Assembly: GCA_023055425.1 (NCBI GenBank)
Contig: JALGPY010000014.1
Span: forward strand, 11,864,501-11,928,500
Reading direction: 5' to 3'
From: Linanthus parryae
Taxonomy: Eukaryota > Streptophyta > Magnoliopsida > Ericales > Polemoniaceae
DNA length: 64,000 nucleotides
Every line of letters starts with the position of its first letter. Positions within the stretch are counted from its first letter, which is position 1. Under the pieces are notes generated by a model. The model did no database searches and was not told the origin of the DNA. It saw only the letters and a list, made by a program, of their open reading frames with translations. Made by a program: the position numbers and the translations under genes. Positions 44,285 to 56,422 of this stretch are shown one piece after another.

Positions 44285-45959
44285 GTAGTTGGCCTTCTTC
44301 AGTGGTTCTTTAGGATGTTCTAACTCCTCAAATTATTCATCATCATCATCATCAGTCTGCTGATCATATTCCTCATCAAGCAATTCTTTTTCAAGTAGTT
44401 GATCTTCAGTTTCTTCTTCAGACTGATCTTTTTCAAGTTTCTACTCAATCTGCTTGTTCATCCTTTCACTTATTCCCACATAAGAAAAAAATTCTTTATT
44501 ATCCATGCCATCATCGATTACCTCACTGTTGTAATAGTTCTCAAACTCAGGCATTGAAGGTAACTTCAAAGACTTAGGGACATTGAAGACTTCAGTATCC
44601 TCATTAGACTTCATAGAAACTTTACCACTTTTGACATGAGTAATTTCTTCACCCGTAGAAAGAAACTGTCTTCCCATAATCAATGATACATCTCCAACTT
44701 CGATTTCAAGAATGACAAATTTGGCAGAAGAAATCAATGATCCTACTTGCACAAGAGCATCTTTAATCACTCCATAAGATCGCCATATTGACATGTCTGC
44801 CATATGAATGGTAACTCGAGTAGAACGAGGTTCCTAACACCAAGTTGCCTGTAAATGGACAAAGGCATCGAATTGATACTTGCCTCCCAAATCATATAAG
44901 GCTTTACTTGTGTAAGCATCACCAAGGGTGACTGGAATGGAAAAACTTTCTGGATCCTTCTTCTTACCTGGGAGTCCATTTTCCACACAATCAATAACTA
45001 CGTTGTCATCTTCACTTGCTCATAGTCCCAAATGTGCGTTCTTTCATAAAGAATGACTTTAAAAAACTTTGCAGAGGTAAGCATTTTCTCCAGTGCTTCC
45101 ACAAATGGAATATTAATCTACAATTTCTCGAATATATCAAGAAATTTAGCAAACTCTGCACTACCATCACACTTTCTCGCTCTCAAATGATAATGAACTA
45201 CTTTAGAAACTGGAATCGTGTTACCACATACCTCTTCTTTTTCCGTTGCAACTTTATCTTAAATCGTGCCCTTTGATTGGGGGATCGAGATTTCTTCATC
45301 AAAGTCGAAAATCTCATGTTGTTAAGCCTTAGAAGCATCAACTCTATCATGACTAGGATATGGTGGATCTCTCAATGCAACCCCACTTCGAGTAGTGATT
45401 GCATTGACCTGCTTTAGATTAACCACAATGTTGGAAGGAGTGAACCCAATGCTCTCTCTCTCTCTGTTAGTTGTGTGGCTATCTATCACACTTGCACTTC
45501 TAAAGTTTGAAGTGAAGTATTTGTTAATTGCAAAACTGCACCCAAAGTAGTGATCTGGTAGCCTACTATTCAAATGATGTCCCATTTGCATCACCAAAAA
45601 TCTTGCGATATGCAAAATCATTGTGTGTGCTTTCTTGCTGAAACCCCGGTGCCTATTTGGCTCCTGATTGATCCCTATACCTGAATCCTTTGTGATCTCT
45701 ATTTCCTGGTCTGTAATTGCTATTGCTCCACTTCCGCCTCTGTGCTCCCACATAGTTCACATCCTTACTCATCAGTTGATTCGACGATGTGTCTAAATTT
45801 GGCTCTTCCACTGCTGCTACTGCTTTCTTCTCATTATAGGCTTGCTTCACTAAGTCAGAAACAAGCTTAGTGACATTCTCCTTCCATTCATCCACTGCTG
45901 ATTTCGAAAACTTTACAAGTCTTCTATCATCAAATGGCTGAGTTTCTTGCTTAGTTACT

Positions 45960-47940
45960 GCTTCGTCAACTCATAAGATCCATCTTTGTCAAAATTGTAA
46001 TTTTTTCTTTATCAAAATGCTTACCAGCTTCATTCTTACGGGTTACTACTAGCACCTTCAAGCCTTAAACATTTTTATCCGGTGGTACAGATATAAATAA
46101 TGATGGGATAATAATTCACGGGGGTTATTGCAGGGTCAACATGTGTCACTCATTCGAAAATATATGTATATCTCAAAGGGGAAATCCAAAACTTTCGAGG
46201 GGTCATGGCCCTCACGCCCTCACTAGTACCACCTTGTGTCCCCCAGCGCCACCTTGTGTTCGCAGAGTATTCTAACTCAAGGGTTCTAGTTTCTACCCCT
46301 AACGCATATGCATAACAATTTCAAATGGATTTATTACCTTTATTTACGTCTAAAGATGGTACTTTTATTAATCTCTTATATATAATTGATAATATATCTT
46401 CTAACTTAAAAATGACCATACATTACTTCTGGAGTTACATGGTGCTCTCGGAAGCAATAGAACTATAAATGTGTGCCAAATTAACCCCGATCTTTTAGTT
46501 GTGATGTTTTGGGAGTTACCACGTCAGCAGTTCCAAGAACACTGAGAAATCTCTCTCAATAGTTCAAAAGTAAGAGTGCCCTTGTACTTAAAGCCAAAAA
46601 TTTAGGGGTGGAATTCAAAATACAGGAAAGCTTTCTTCCTTGTAAGAAAAATTACAGTGTTGGAATAGCTGGCAGACAAAGGCAGAGTGTTGTTTACTGG
46701 CTGACCTCTCTAAATCTCTCTCTCTCTCTATATGCATATATATTACAGTGGTGGTGGAGGAGGAGGTGGTGATGGTGGTACTAATTGTGTAAATCTATAA
46801 CAACCAAGATGCCCTGGACAGGACATAGAAACAACAACAACAACATACAACTCTGCAACTTGCAGTAGCAGACAACCCCCCTTCTTCTACTGCTTTACAG
46901 CCCAACAACACACACACAAAATTTAAAGAAAAAAACAAATATACCCCCCACAAAAATCTATAAACCCCCTTCTCTTTTGCCCATCTCACCCCTCTCTCTC
47001 TCTCTCTTTCAAGAAACCCCTGTTTTGAACCCTCTCTGTCATGGGTTTTATCTAAGAGACATCAACAAGGTAGAAGAAGAAAAAAATCTGTTTTCTTTTC
47101 TCTTTGGAAATTGTGGGTTTGAGTGATTATAAAAAAAACCCTGATCGTGTGTCGGCGCTTGGAGGTCACTATCTGTCGGCATTTGTCTCTCTGTGATGAC
47201 GATGATGGTGGTGGCACAGAGAAGAGAGCATTTCAATTGGAATCTCAATTGAACTTTTTTTCCCCAACCCAGAGAGCACAAAATTGATTGCTTTTCGGGG
47301 TCTCTTTGATTTGAAAGGTTTGATCTTTGCCCAATTCTTTGAATTTGAATGCTTGGGTGTTTGATTGTTTTGGTGGGTTTTGGTGGGTGTGGATTGTTTT
47401 TGCCTGATACTGCATTGGTCTGTTCTTGATTTCTCAAAAAATGGGAATGTGGTTTGAGTGCTCACCTTGTGTTTGACAAAATGCTGCTGTGGGTTTTTGT
47501 ATGTGATCTTGCTGTTTCTGAAATTGGGGGGTTTGGGGATATATGTATGTTAAACAACTTGCTTTTCTTGTGCATGTTTCTGGTTGAAATTGGGGGGCTT
47601 TTGATTGGTATATACTTGCCTTCTGATTCTAATCAAAGCTCTGCAATGTGGTATCTTACCTTTCTTTAGGGTTAAAAGGTGCTTCTCCTATTTGGCAAAT
47701 TGTTAATTTGGTGCCTCTGAAATGCATATGCTGCTAAGTGCTAAATATATCTGCTGATATTGCTCTTTTTTGGTATGCAATGAGTTCATTGTTATTACCC
47801 AGATTGAGCTTTTATGCCTACAAACTTATAGTACCTTTGAACATTCTTTTCAATGGCGACATTTACTTTTACTCTCCTAGCATGCATTCTGGACAAAAAT
47901 AAGGAATGTGCGTCTCACTAAATGATCAAGATCACGGTGT
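45960..47940. other. Spacer and probable leader region of the kinase gene
   Basis: No coding gene is supported. A CT-rich tract (46997-47010) followed by AAGAAACCCC and purine-rich sequence (47040-47110) looks like a plant promoter/5' UTR boundary. A leader exon here, spliced over the minisatellite to the kinase exon at 49376, is possible but is inference. Confidence 0.3.
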
Positions 47941-47947
47941 TGCAATT

Positions 47948-49155
47948 AGCTCTCGTAGATTCTCAAGGGGTTATGGTGATCATCACTTGATTGCTAGTTT
48001 GGAACTCATTAGTTTTCCATGTGTGACTAAAAGAACATACATTTTATCTCTTAGCTCTCGTAGATTCTTAAGGGGTGATCGTCATTGCTTGATTGCTAAT
48101 TTGTCGCGACTTCTTTTAGGAACTCATTCGGTTTCCATGTGTGACTAAAAGAACATAAATTTTATCTCTTAGTTCTTGTAGATTCTTAAGGGGTTATGGT
48201 GATCATCCTCACTTCATTGCTAGTTTTTTCGCGCCTTCTCTTAAGAACTCATTAGGTTTCCACGTGTGACTAAAAGAACATACATTTTATCTCTTTGCTC
48301 TTGTGATTCTTAAGGGGTTATGGTGATCATCATCACTTCATTGCTAGTTTTTTATGATTTCTCTTACGAACTCATTAGGTTTCCACGTGTGACTAAAAGA
48401 ACATAGATTTTATCTCTTAGCTCTCGTAGATTCTTAAGGGGTTATGGTGATCATCATCACTTGATTGCTAGTTTGTCGCGACTTGTCTTACGAACTCATT
48501 AGGTTTCACATGTGACTAAAAGAACATCAATTTTATCTCTTAGCTCTCGTAGATTCTTAAGGGGTTATGGTGATCATCATCACTTGATTGCTACTTTGTC
48601 GCGACTTCTCTTAAGGAACTCATTATGTTGCCACGTGTGACTAAAAGAACATAAATTTTATCTCTTAGCTCTCGTAGATTCTTAAGGGGTTACGGTGATC
48701 ATCATCCGCTTGATTGCTAGTTTGTCGCGATTTCTCTTCGGAACTCATTATGTTTCCATGTGTGACTAAAAGAACATCAACTTTATCTCTTAGCTCTCGT
48801 AGATTCTTAAGGGGTTATGGTGATCATCATCACTTGATTGCTAGTTTGTCGCGACTTGTCTTACGAACTCATTAGGTTTCACATGTGACTAAAAGAAAAC
48901 ATTTTATCTCTTAGCTCTCGTAGATTCTTAAGGGGTTATGGTGATCATCATCACTTGATTGCTAGTTTGTCGCGACCTGTCTTACGAACTCATTAGGTTT
49001 CCACGTGTGACTAAAAGAACATCAATTTTATCTCTTAGCTCTCGTAGATTCTTAAGGGGTTATGGTGATCATCATCGCTTGATTGCTACTTTGTCGCAAC
49101 TTCTCTTAGGAACTCACTATGTGTTCCATGTGTGGCTAAAAGAACATAAATCTGT
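47948..49155. repeat. Ten-copy minisatellite, period about 121 bp
   Basis: Ten units begin with AGCTCTCGTAGATTCTTAAG or a close variant (first at 47948, last at 49037). Each continues with GGGGTTATGGTGATCATCATC, a TTGATTGCTAGTTTGTCGCG block, GAACTCATTAGG, and CACGTGTGACTAAAAGAAC. Units differ by a few bases. The array ends about 220 bp before the kinase start codon. Confidence 0.95.
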
Positions 49156-49375
49156 TTTGTAATGCTTCTTTCACCTAAACAAAGACACTTTTGTAGATTT
49201 CCGGTCTATTTATTGACGAGAAAACAAATTTATCACTTGCAATATAGGTAGAAGATTTATCCTTAGCTGTCTATGCTATTCTTCTGTTTACGCGGGTGTT
49301 TTTAAATTCAGATTCTATCTTGGTCATAGTTGACACCAAGTCGTACGTCAGTAGCTGAAGTAGCTCCTGACCCAA

Positions 49376-52300
49376 ATGTCACCGCCTCTTGCACCAATAT
49401 TGGGAGGAGCTGCCGGAGCCGTGGCGTTGGTGGGGATTGTGGTTTTCATTCTATGGTTTTGCCTATGCCGAAACAGAAATGCATCAAGAACTTCTGAGAC
49501 AGGTTCTTCTGAAACATCAGTTCAAGGTACTACACCATTTATGGGATATTCTTACCTCTTCAGATAGATCACCATTGGCAACAGAACTTTTTATATGGTT
49601 TGTCTTTCAAAATAAAAAGGTCCGTCTGCGTGTGTGTTGAACTTTTTAATGACTTGTCAAAGATGCAACTTTTATTTTATACGATTTGACAATCGCAGTC
49701 TTTCTTATTAACTGTTGTAACGTGCAGGGAGAAATAGTGGATTTGAATTGACGTTGCGAGAAGCTAGAAGATTTGGAATGGAGGAATTGTCTTCTGCTAC
49801 AAAAAATTTTAGTGATAGAAGTTTGATAGGGGAAGGGAAATTCGGCGCTGTATATAAGGGTTTGCTTAATGATGGAACACTTGTAGCTATCAAAAGACGA
49901 TCTGCACCACCTACTCAGGATTTTATCGAAGAGGTGACAATCTCCTTCCTTCTCGTTTCTCTGGTTAGACAGTTAGAATACACACACACACACACACATA
50001 CACGCACAGACATACATACATACATATACATACATACATACATACATTGGATATGAGATATGATGCTTAGGCTCCCTCTGTCCCATTTTATCCCTCATGT
50101 TTGACTTTCAGGCAACTTTGGCTACGTGATTCGAGTAGCAGAACGACACAAGGATTCGGTAAAATTTTCATAATGTGTAGATTTAAGATAAAAGTCTACA
50201 ACAATATGAAAAGTTTAACGTCCTTGTGTCGTTTTGCTACTCAAATCACCTATTCAAAGTTGCCTGAAAAGTCAAACTGGACGGATAAAATGCGATGGAG
50301 GGAGTATAATGTTGTTACCATTTGAGCTAACAACACAATGCGTTTCTGTAGCAATTTAATTTCTGCTATTTGGTTGGTTCAAGACTTCTGCACTACTGCA
50401 TATGCTTTTCGTTTAGGTCAAGTATGATACGCAGTTGTTGCTTTGGCTTGCTTCAGTTCCTGAAATTGTGAAGTCTCTCGAGCAAAAATAGTTTCATTTC
50501 CATTATTGTTTAGGTTTTCTATGTCTTAACACCGAAACTTGACTCTGCAATAAAAATGCCATTTTTACATTCATGTCGCTATTCTCAATCTTCACTCAAC
50601 TTTTACTATCTTTTTTATGGATGCTTTGAGGAAAACTCTCTAAAACGTCATTTCTGAATCCAATCATAAAAGGGAACATCTTGATAGCATACAAATTTCA
50701 TGTTTAGATATAGAACTTACACGTCATTCTAGAAGTTTCTTGGATATTTGGTAACCTGATATAGCTCTATGATTCTGTCAGGCACGGTATCTCGCGTCCA
50801 TTCATCACCGGAATCTCGTGAGCCTTTTAGGTTACTGCCAAGAGAGTGGTCAACAGATTCTTGTCTACGAGTACATACCGAACGGAAGTGTTTCTGTTCA
50901 CTTGTATGGTAATTCTCGAGCCCTTATTCATTTTCTTTTTGAGAAATTGTTTTGTCGTCAGCCGGGTAGCCCTTTTTCATTTTTACTCTTTTACAGTCAT
51001 AGATAAAATAATTGAATAGATTAGTCCCATTCAGGGAATGAAGAGATGAGAAATGAAATGGTTGATTAAGTTAGGAAAGAAAGCATAACGATTCTTTAGT
51101 ATCTATGGTTTCGTTGCTGGATAACCAGTTCTAAAGATTGATTAGTTTATACATTTGCGAAGAAAGTAATCAGATTTTTTCATCATGCGAGAAAGACCCT
51201 TGAAATGGAGTACCAAAACTGAAAATGTAAAACAATGTGGGTAAAGATAGAGATGGACTTGAATCTGTTAGAACACTGTTGATGGATGAGTTGATGGAGT
51301 TGCAAGGTAACTACAAATAACCCTAAAATAACCCGGAGGTATATGCCTATAAGACATTTGAAAAAGTGATTCGCCCCGAAAACAAAAGAAACCCATCAAG
51401 TGAAACCAAAATCCAAATTAGAAAATATAGCAATTCCATGAGCATTGGTTTTAGTTGTTACTTAAAGTTCAAGTTCTGTGGGGTGGATGAAGATTTAGAG
51501 CTGTGGACAACGTTACCTGTCCACTGAGATTACGATGAAGAAATCAAATGAACCCCGCTTGATCAGATCTTACTCTTGAAATGACACCATGTTTCTGTTT
51601 TCCGTTTATGTTCAATGTTTCCTACTGTTTGCTATAAAAGTTATCGGTGTTCTCTTTGCAGGTGCGGGCCAGGTTTCTAAGGAAAAGCTAGAGTTTAAGC
51701 ACAGGCTCTCAATAGCTCTAGGGGCTGCTAAAGGTGATCATCTGCAAAATCAGTGAGCATTATTGGCTTTCCTGGTATTAGTTTTCCTTCTTAATGTTAT
51801 GATATCTATACCAAGATGCTGTTTGGATTGGAGGTCTTTTGGTTTTTAGTTTTTTGGGTATTTGGGCGTGTGCGGTTGAGGCGAGGAGAATGAGTATGCA
51901 ACCAACACTCACACTCCACCTCAACCACACATCCTAAATAAATCAAAAACCTAAAAACCAAACGCCCCATCCAAACACCCTCTGGGTTCCAAAAGAAGAT
52001 ACTTTCCGAAGTCACCTGAATACCGTTAGGAAAGTTTCACTATATATTGAGTTATCTGATAAAATTATATTTTTCTGAAAATGTAACTGTTTGGATTGGA
52101 GGTCTTTTGGTTTTTAGTTTTTGGGTATTTGGGATGTGCGGTTGAGGCGAGGAGAATGAGTATGCAGCAAACACTCACACTCCACCTCAACGACACATTG
52201 TAAATAATAAAAAAAACTAAAAACCAGACGCCCGATCCAAACACCCTCCAGGTCCAAAAAGAAGAAACTTTCCGAAGTCTTCTAAATACCGTTAGGAAAG

Positions 52301-54991
52301 TTTCACCATATTTGAGATATGTGGTAAGAACAAAATCCGAAAATGTAACTGTTTGGATTGGAGGTCTTTTGGTTTTTATTTTCTGGGTATTTTGGGATGT
52401 GCAGTTGAGCCGAGGAGAATGAGTATGCAGAGCAGACTCACTCCACCTCAACGACACATCCTAAATTAATAAAAAAAAAAAAAAAAAAAACTAAAAGCCA
52501 GCCCCCATCCAAACACCCCCAGGTCCAAAAAGAAGATACTTTCTGAAGTCATCTAAAACCATTGGGAAAGTTTCATCATTTATCGAGTAAAATGACTTCC
52601 AATCTACCGGAAGAAAAACGAAAGGAGATATGTAAACTGCCATTGTATGTGTCAAAGCACTATTGGCTTTCCTGGTATTAGATTTCCTTTCTTAATGTTA
52701 TGATATCTTTACCAAGATGCTGTTTGGATTGGAGGTTTTTTGGTTTTTAGTTTTTTGGGTATTTTGGGATGTGAGGTTGAGCTGAGGAGAAATGAGTATG
52801 CAACCCTCACTCCACCTCAACCACATATCGTAAATGAATCAAAAAACTAAAAACAAATCCCCCTCGCTACCATCCAAACATCCTTCATATACCGTTAGGA
52901 AAGTTTCACCATTTATCAAGTTATGCGGTAAAATATATTTTCTGAAAATGTATGTCTCTAAGCACTATGCTAATACATGGCGACTAAACCATATAGTTTT
53001 TCAACATGCAGGTTTAGCCCACATTCACTCCTTAAGTCCCCGTTTGTTGCATAAGGATTTCAAAACAGCAAATGTGCTCGTCGATGAAAATTTCATCGCG
53101 AAGATTGCCGACGCCGGGGTCCGCAATTTTCTCGGACGATTCGATATTGCGGGCCCATCTTCTCAAGTGGAAACTGATGAGATATTCCTTGCCTCGGAGT
53201 AATACTCTTATTACCAGCTTAAATTTGCAACAATTATCATTCACATCTTGCATTTGCCAATGTCTAACTTGTGTGTGTCTGTGTGTGTCTTGGTCAGGGT
53301 AAGGGAGTTCAGGCGATTTTCTGAGAAGAGTGATGTTTACAGTTTCGGGGTATTCCTTCTGGAGTTACTAAGCGGGCGTGAAGCAAGAGAACTGCTTGCT
53401 GGTGATGTAAACCAAAACCTGGTTGAATGGGTATGAATAATTTCTCTCTCAATTCTTTTCTAGCGCTATGACCGCATCGCTATGAATGGGCATGTTTGGA
53501 ATCGAAAAGCTACAATGCTAAATTTATGAAGCAATTTTGAATGTGCGGTCAGGATGAAGAGAAATCCTAACCACACATTCAAAATTGGCTTAAAATTTTA
53601 ATCTAAAGAGATTTTCCTTTGTCCTAATCACACATTCATAAATGGGCATGTTTGGATTGGAAAAAAACTACTTCAGATTTTAATCCAAATTTGTATGTGC
53701 GGTCCGGTCAGGATGAAGAAAGAGAAATCCATCTCTTCATCTGAACAAGCCAAGTATAATTCTGACAATGATTTTCTCATGTATTTATTTTCCAGTCCCA
53801 TAATTTGTTTGAATATTACCGCAACTATGTTGTCCGTGCTCATAACTACCTAAATGGTTTTCAGAGAACTAACCGCGGTCTCGTGCGTTTATAAATTTAA
53901 TTAAATTTAGTTCATAGATCATAGATATTCACATAACTCGCATTGTTACGGTAGCAAGAAAGAAAGTATCTTAGCATGTTGTTTGTTCATGTATGTGTCT
54001 TCTCTTGGTACATACAGGGGTATTTGGATGATCCAATGGCCCATTATGGGAGGGTAGATTATTGGAATGAGTGAATGTGGTCAAGAGAGAGAATGTTGTC
54101 TCCTCACCACAACCACTCATTTCAATAATCTCCTCTCTTATAATCTGCCATTTGCTCATCCAAACACTGTATTTGACTCCAATATGCGATACTCGTAGTG
54201 ACTATGTTCTGCTTTTTGCATTCCAGTCCAATCTGGTTGGAAGCAAGAGAACTGCAACATAGAGGCAAGGGGCGGCACTCCCCTCATGACTTCTCAAAAT
54301 TTCACTAGCTAGTAACCCTAATGTTATAGTTTTGCTACAATGATACCCTTATAACACATGTATGCCCCTGTTGTTCCCATATTTTCTCACTAGTAAACCT
54401 TACAGAAAGTACATGAAGAGAATGTGCCTAGGTTGTTTCAATTTTCTGGCCCCGCCACTGACCACATTGGGCATGGGTAGGCAGCAGTCCTACCCATTTT
54501 TAAAAAAAGATATAATTTTACCCATGTTTTGCATAACCTTATTCGCAAATGCCCTTGCCAGAATTGTAAGCCCCAGGGAAATTTTGAATTTGTTCCTTAG
54601 TGCCTCTGCAATTTCAGTTTCATAAGATAGTGGCCTGGTCTGTTCAGTTTTCTGGCTCCGCCCCTGACTGACCATGAATATTACTGCTGAAGTACCATCT
54701 CATTCGGTCGTTTTTTTTTTGTTCTTGAAGGTGCACAATTGTCAGGACTCTGGCGCGATCTCAACAATCATCGACCAAAGACTGGGAAATAGCTTCACCG
54801 CAGAAGGCATGGAAGAATTCATCCAAGTGATTGTTCGTTGTGCGGACCCATCGAGTGAGAGGAGGCCGGGGATGAGCTATGTGGCGAATGAATTGGACCG
54901 GATACTTGAGAAAGAGATGAGTTTGACGACAATCATGGGGGAGGGAACCCCGGTTGTCACCCTCGGAAGCCAACTTTTTAGGGCAAAGTGA
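49376..54991 (+). CDS. Membrane-anchored receptor-like protein kinase
   Basis: Seven exons (49376-49526, 49728-49933, 50782-50908, 51662-51733, 53012-53198, 53298-53430, 54731-54991) join with GT-AG borders and matching phases to 378 residues. Residues 8-31 form one transmembrane segment after a very short N-terminus, followed by basic C-R-N-R-N and a Ser/Thr-rich juxtamembrane part. The kinase domain begins near 80: glycine loop G-E-G-K-F-G (85-90), Lys106 in V-A-I-K, Glu118/119, H-K-D (199-201, in place of HRD), Asn206, D-A-G (219-221, in place of DFG), A-S-E (246-248, in place of APE), D-V-Y-S-F-G (260-265). It belongs to the plant RLK/Pelle class and should act at a membrane, on Ser/Thr if active. 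It has no ligand-binding ectodomain. Introns carry several MITEs. An upstream leader exon cannot be excluded. Confidence 0.88.
49981..50046. repeat. CA and ATAC microsatellite in intron 2
   Basis: A run of CA repeats is followed by CATA/CATAC repeats near the start of intron 2 of the kinase gene. Confidence 0.9.
50072..50304. mobile_element. Stowaway-like MITE in intron 2 of the kinase gene
   Basis: The ends CTCCCTCTGTCCCATTTTAT and, inverted, CTCCCTCCATCGCATTTTAT are the classic Stowaway (Tc1/mariner) terminus. Long arms pair almost to the middle (GGCAACTTTG...CAAAGTTGCC). The right flank is TA; the left has eroded. Confidence 0.85.
51759..52890. repeat. MITE array in intron 4 of the kinase gene
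   Basis: Four copies of a foldback starting CTGTTTGGATTGGAGG (about 51819, 52087, 52349 and 52719) and ending CCAAACACCC. Copies 1 to 3 share the intervening AAGAAGATACTTTCCGAAGT block with a period of about 265 bp. Copy 4 repeats the left flank of copy 1 (GGCTTTCCTGGTATTAG). The array therefore arose by serial duplication of MITE plus intron, not by four insertions. Confidence 0.8.
53465..53745. repeat. MITE-like foldbacks in intron 6 of the kinase gene
   Basis: GGGCATGTTTGGA(A/T)T occurs at about 53488 and 53643, with TGAATGTGCGGTCAGGATGAAG facing its complement-like CCTAACCACACATTCA. It resembles an old Tourist-like element, partly duplicated. Confidence 0.5.
54014..54172. mobile_element. 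Foldback MITE in intron 6 of the kinase gene
   Basis: ACAGGGGTATTTGGATGA at the left pairs with the complement of TCATCCAAACACTGT at the right, and pairing continues through GGAGATTATTGAAATGAG-like arms to a short loop. No target duplication was resolved. Confidence 0.65.
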
Positions 54992-55530
54992 TGATCGTTG
55001 TTGAGATAAAGAAGAGCGTTTGTTCGTTCGTTTCATTCAAATTGTTTGATTTCTTCTTTCTTCATCCTCCTTTTTCCTATTTTGAAGAATCATTTTAGAG
55101 AAGAAATATGCAGCTGTTTGACAAGTGTATAAACTATAATTAGCAGCTGTGTTTTATACATCTTTTTTTCTTTCAATTGCCCTCCTTTTTATATTATGAT
55201 TATGATGATAAATTTGTCTTGTAAAACAATGGTTGTTGTTAATATTATAGTGAAGTTGGAGTTTAAAGATCTTGTCGGGTTTGTATTGCTGTTGAATATT
55301 GGAATGTTTTATTGAACTGGGAAAAGAGAAAGGAGATATCATTGCTAGGGAGGTGCAGGAAGCCAACCGGCTCCACAGACATTTTGGTTTTGTTTCAATG
55401 AGCATGTTTGGATGAGATGGATTAAAGGAGATTTATGAGATTGTAGTCTTCTTTAATTTCACTCGTTTTGACAGGAGATTATTGGAAGACGGATCTCAGT
55501 ATGGAGATTCAGCCTTTCTTTATAAATTTT
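54992..55530. other. 3' flank of the kinase gene
   Basis: No gene is supported. TTTTATACATCTTTTTTTC and AT-rich DNA follow the stop codon, with a GCATGTTTGGATGAGATGG stretch near 55402 that looks like the edge of a Tourist-like MITE. Confidence 0.4.
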
Positions 55531-55532
55531 TT

Positions 55533-56258
55533 GGGAATTGATTCTTACGCCGGTCTTTTTGTTAGTTACACCGAATTTTACTTGTCATGACATTATTGCC
55601 CCTTCTAAATTAATTAGTAGTAATTTTTTCATTTATTTTGTAATCATTTATTGTAGGCAAGTTCACAATTCAAATATCCTCCAATGTTGACATTAGTTTC
55701 ATCACCTGATTTCCCACGAATCTCTGGAAAGAGTTTTGCTTGAACGTAAAAGCTTTATCATCGATGCACGCACAGGTGCATGTTTTTTTCATTCTATTGT
55801 TCATGTTAATTTTTTGTGTAAAAGAAAGAAACCAAAATTTATATTGGGTTTCAACTCCTAAATACATTGTACCCACCACTCAAAACTCAGATTGCTTTCT
55901 AAAAGATATTAATGTGAATCAAATCTGTGAGTAGAGGTTTTGATAGTACTGATTGAAATTTGAAATTCCCAATAAATATTGGTTAAAAGAACACGACGAC
56001 GACTACCGTTTATTAGTATTGCACCGGTCTTTTTTGTTGGCTATTGGCAATTGAAGTTAATTGAATAAAATTGCCAACTGAATGTTTGTCAGCCCTTTTG
56101 AAATATTGGAGGACAATCGAATTGTGAACTTCCCTAAAATAAATGATTCCTTAATAAATGAAAAACCTATTGCTAATTGAATGAAAGTGGGCAATTATGT
56201 CTTGACAAGTAAAACCCGGTGTAACCAACAGAAATGACCGGTGTAAGAATCAATTCCC
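55533..56258. mobile_element. DNA transposon relic with inverted repeats of about 150 bp
   Basis: GGGAATTGATTCTTACGCCG at 55533 matches the complement of CGGTGTAAGAATCAATTCCC ending at 56258. Similarity continues through TTAGTTACACC, TTTTACTTGTCA and GACATTATTGCCC into AATATCCTCCAAT. The flanks are T-rich and the target duplication is uncertain. There is no transposase. The long TIR suggests a Mutator-like origin. Confidence 0.7.
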
Positions 56259-56422
56259 ATTTTTTATCCTGTTAGTTTTAAAGTCATTATTAGGAGGTCA
56301 TTAAAGGTGTCCAGGATTCAGAATGGCCGGATACGTGTACAGCGTTAATGTGGGAGACCGACCTTATTGAAGACACACCCGGTTATTTTATTGAAGTCGC
56401 ACCCGGTTATTTTATGGCCGGA

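Larger units (their letters stand above)
43613..45960 (-). pseudogene. Degenerate Ty3/gypsy (Athila-like) gag-protease remnant with a downstream domain
   Basis: Minus strand. 45895-45653 is the end of a gag protein (V-N-Y-V-G-A-Q, then N-Y-R-P-G-N-R), typical of Athila-type gag. 44994-44441 is the retropepsin, with the DxGAS active site spoiled (I-W-E-A-S-I-N) and a frameshift near 44790; the flap and end part (D-A-L-V-Q-V-G, M-G-R-Q-F-L) is readable. In the same frame, past a TAG (44441-44443) and a TAA (44333-44335), comes an acidic linker and then a 223-residue stretch (43613-44284) that I do not recognise. No reverse transcriptase was found. The element is inactive. Confidence 0.6.

Noticed and set aside
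47948..49155. Regular repeats that might suggest a CRISPR array
   Set aside because: The whole 121-bp unit is repeated with no unique spacers, and the genome is a plant. It is a minisatellite.
54237..54257. GAAGCAAGAGAACTGC also occurs in kinase exon 6, suggesting a duplicated exon piece
   Set aside because: A match of about 16 bases without extended similarity on either side is not convincing in a window of this size.
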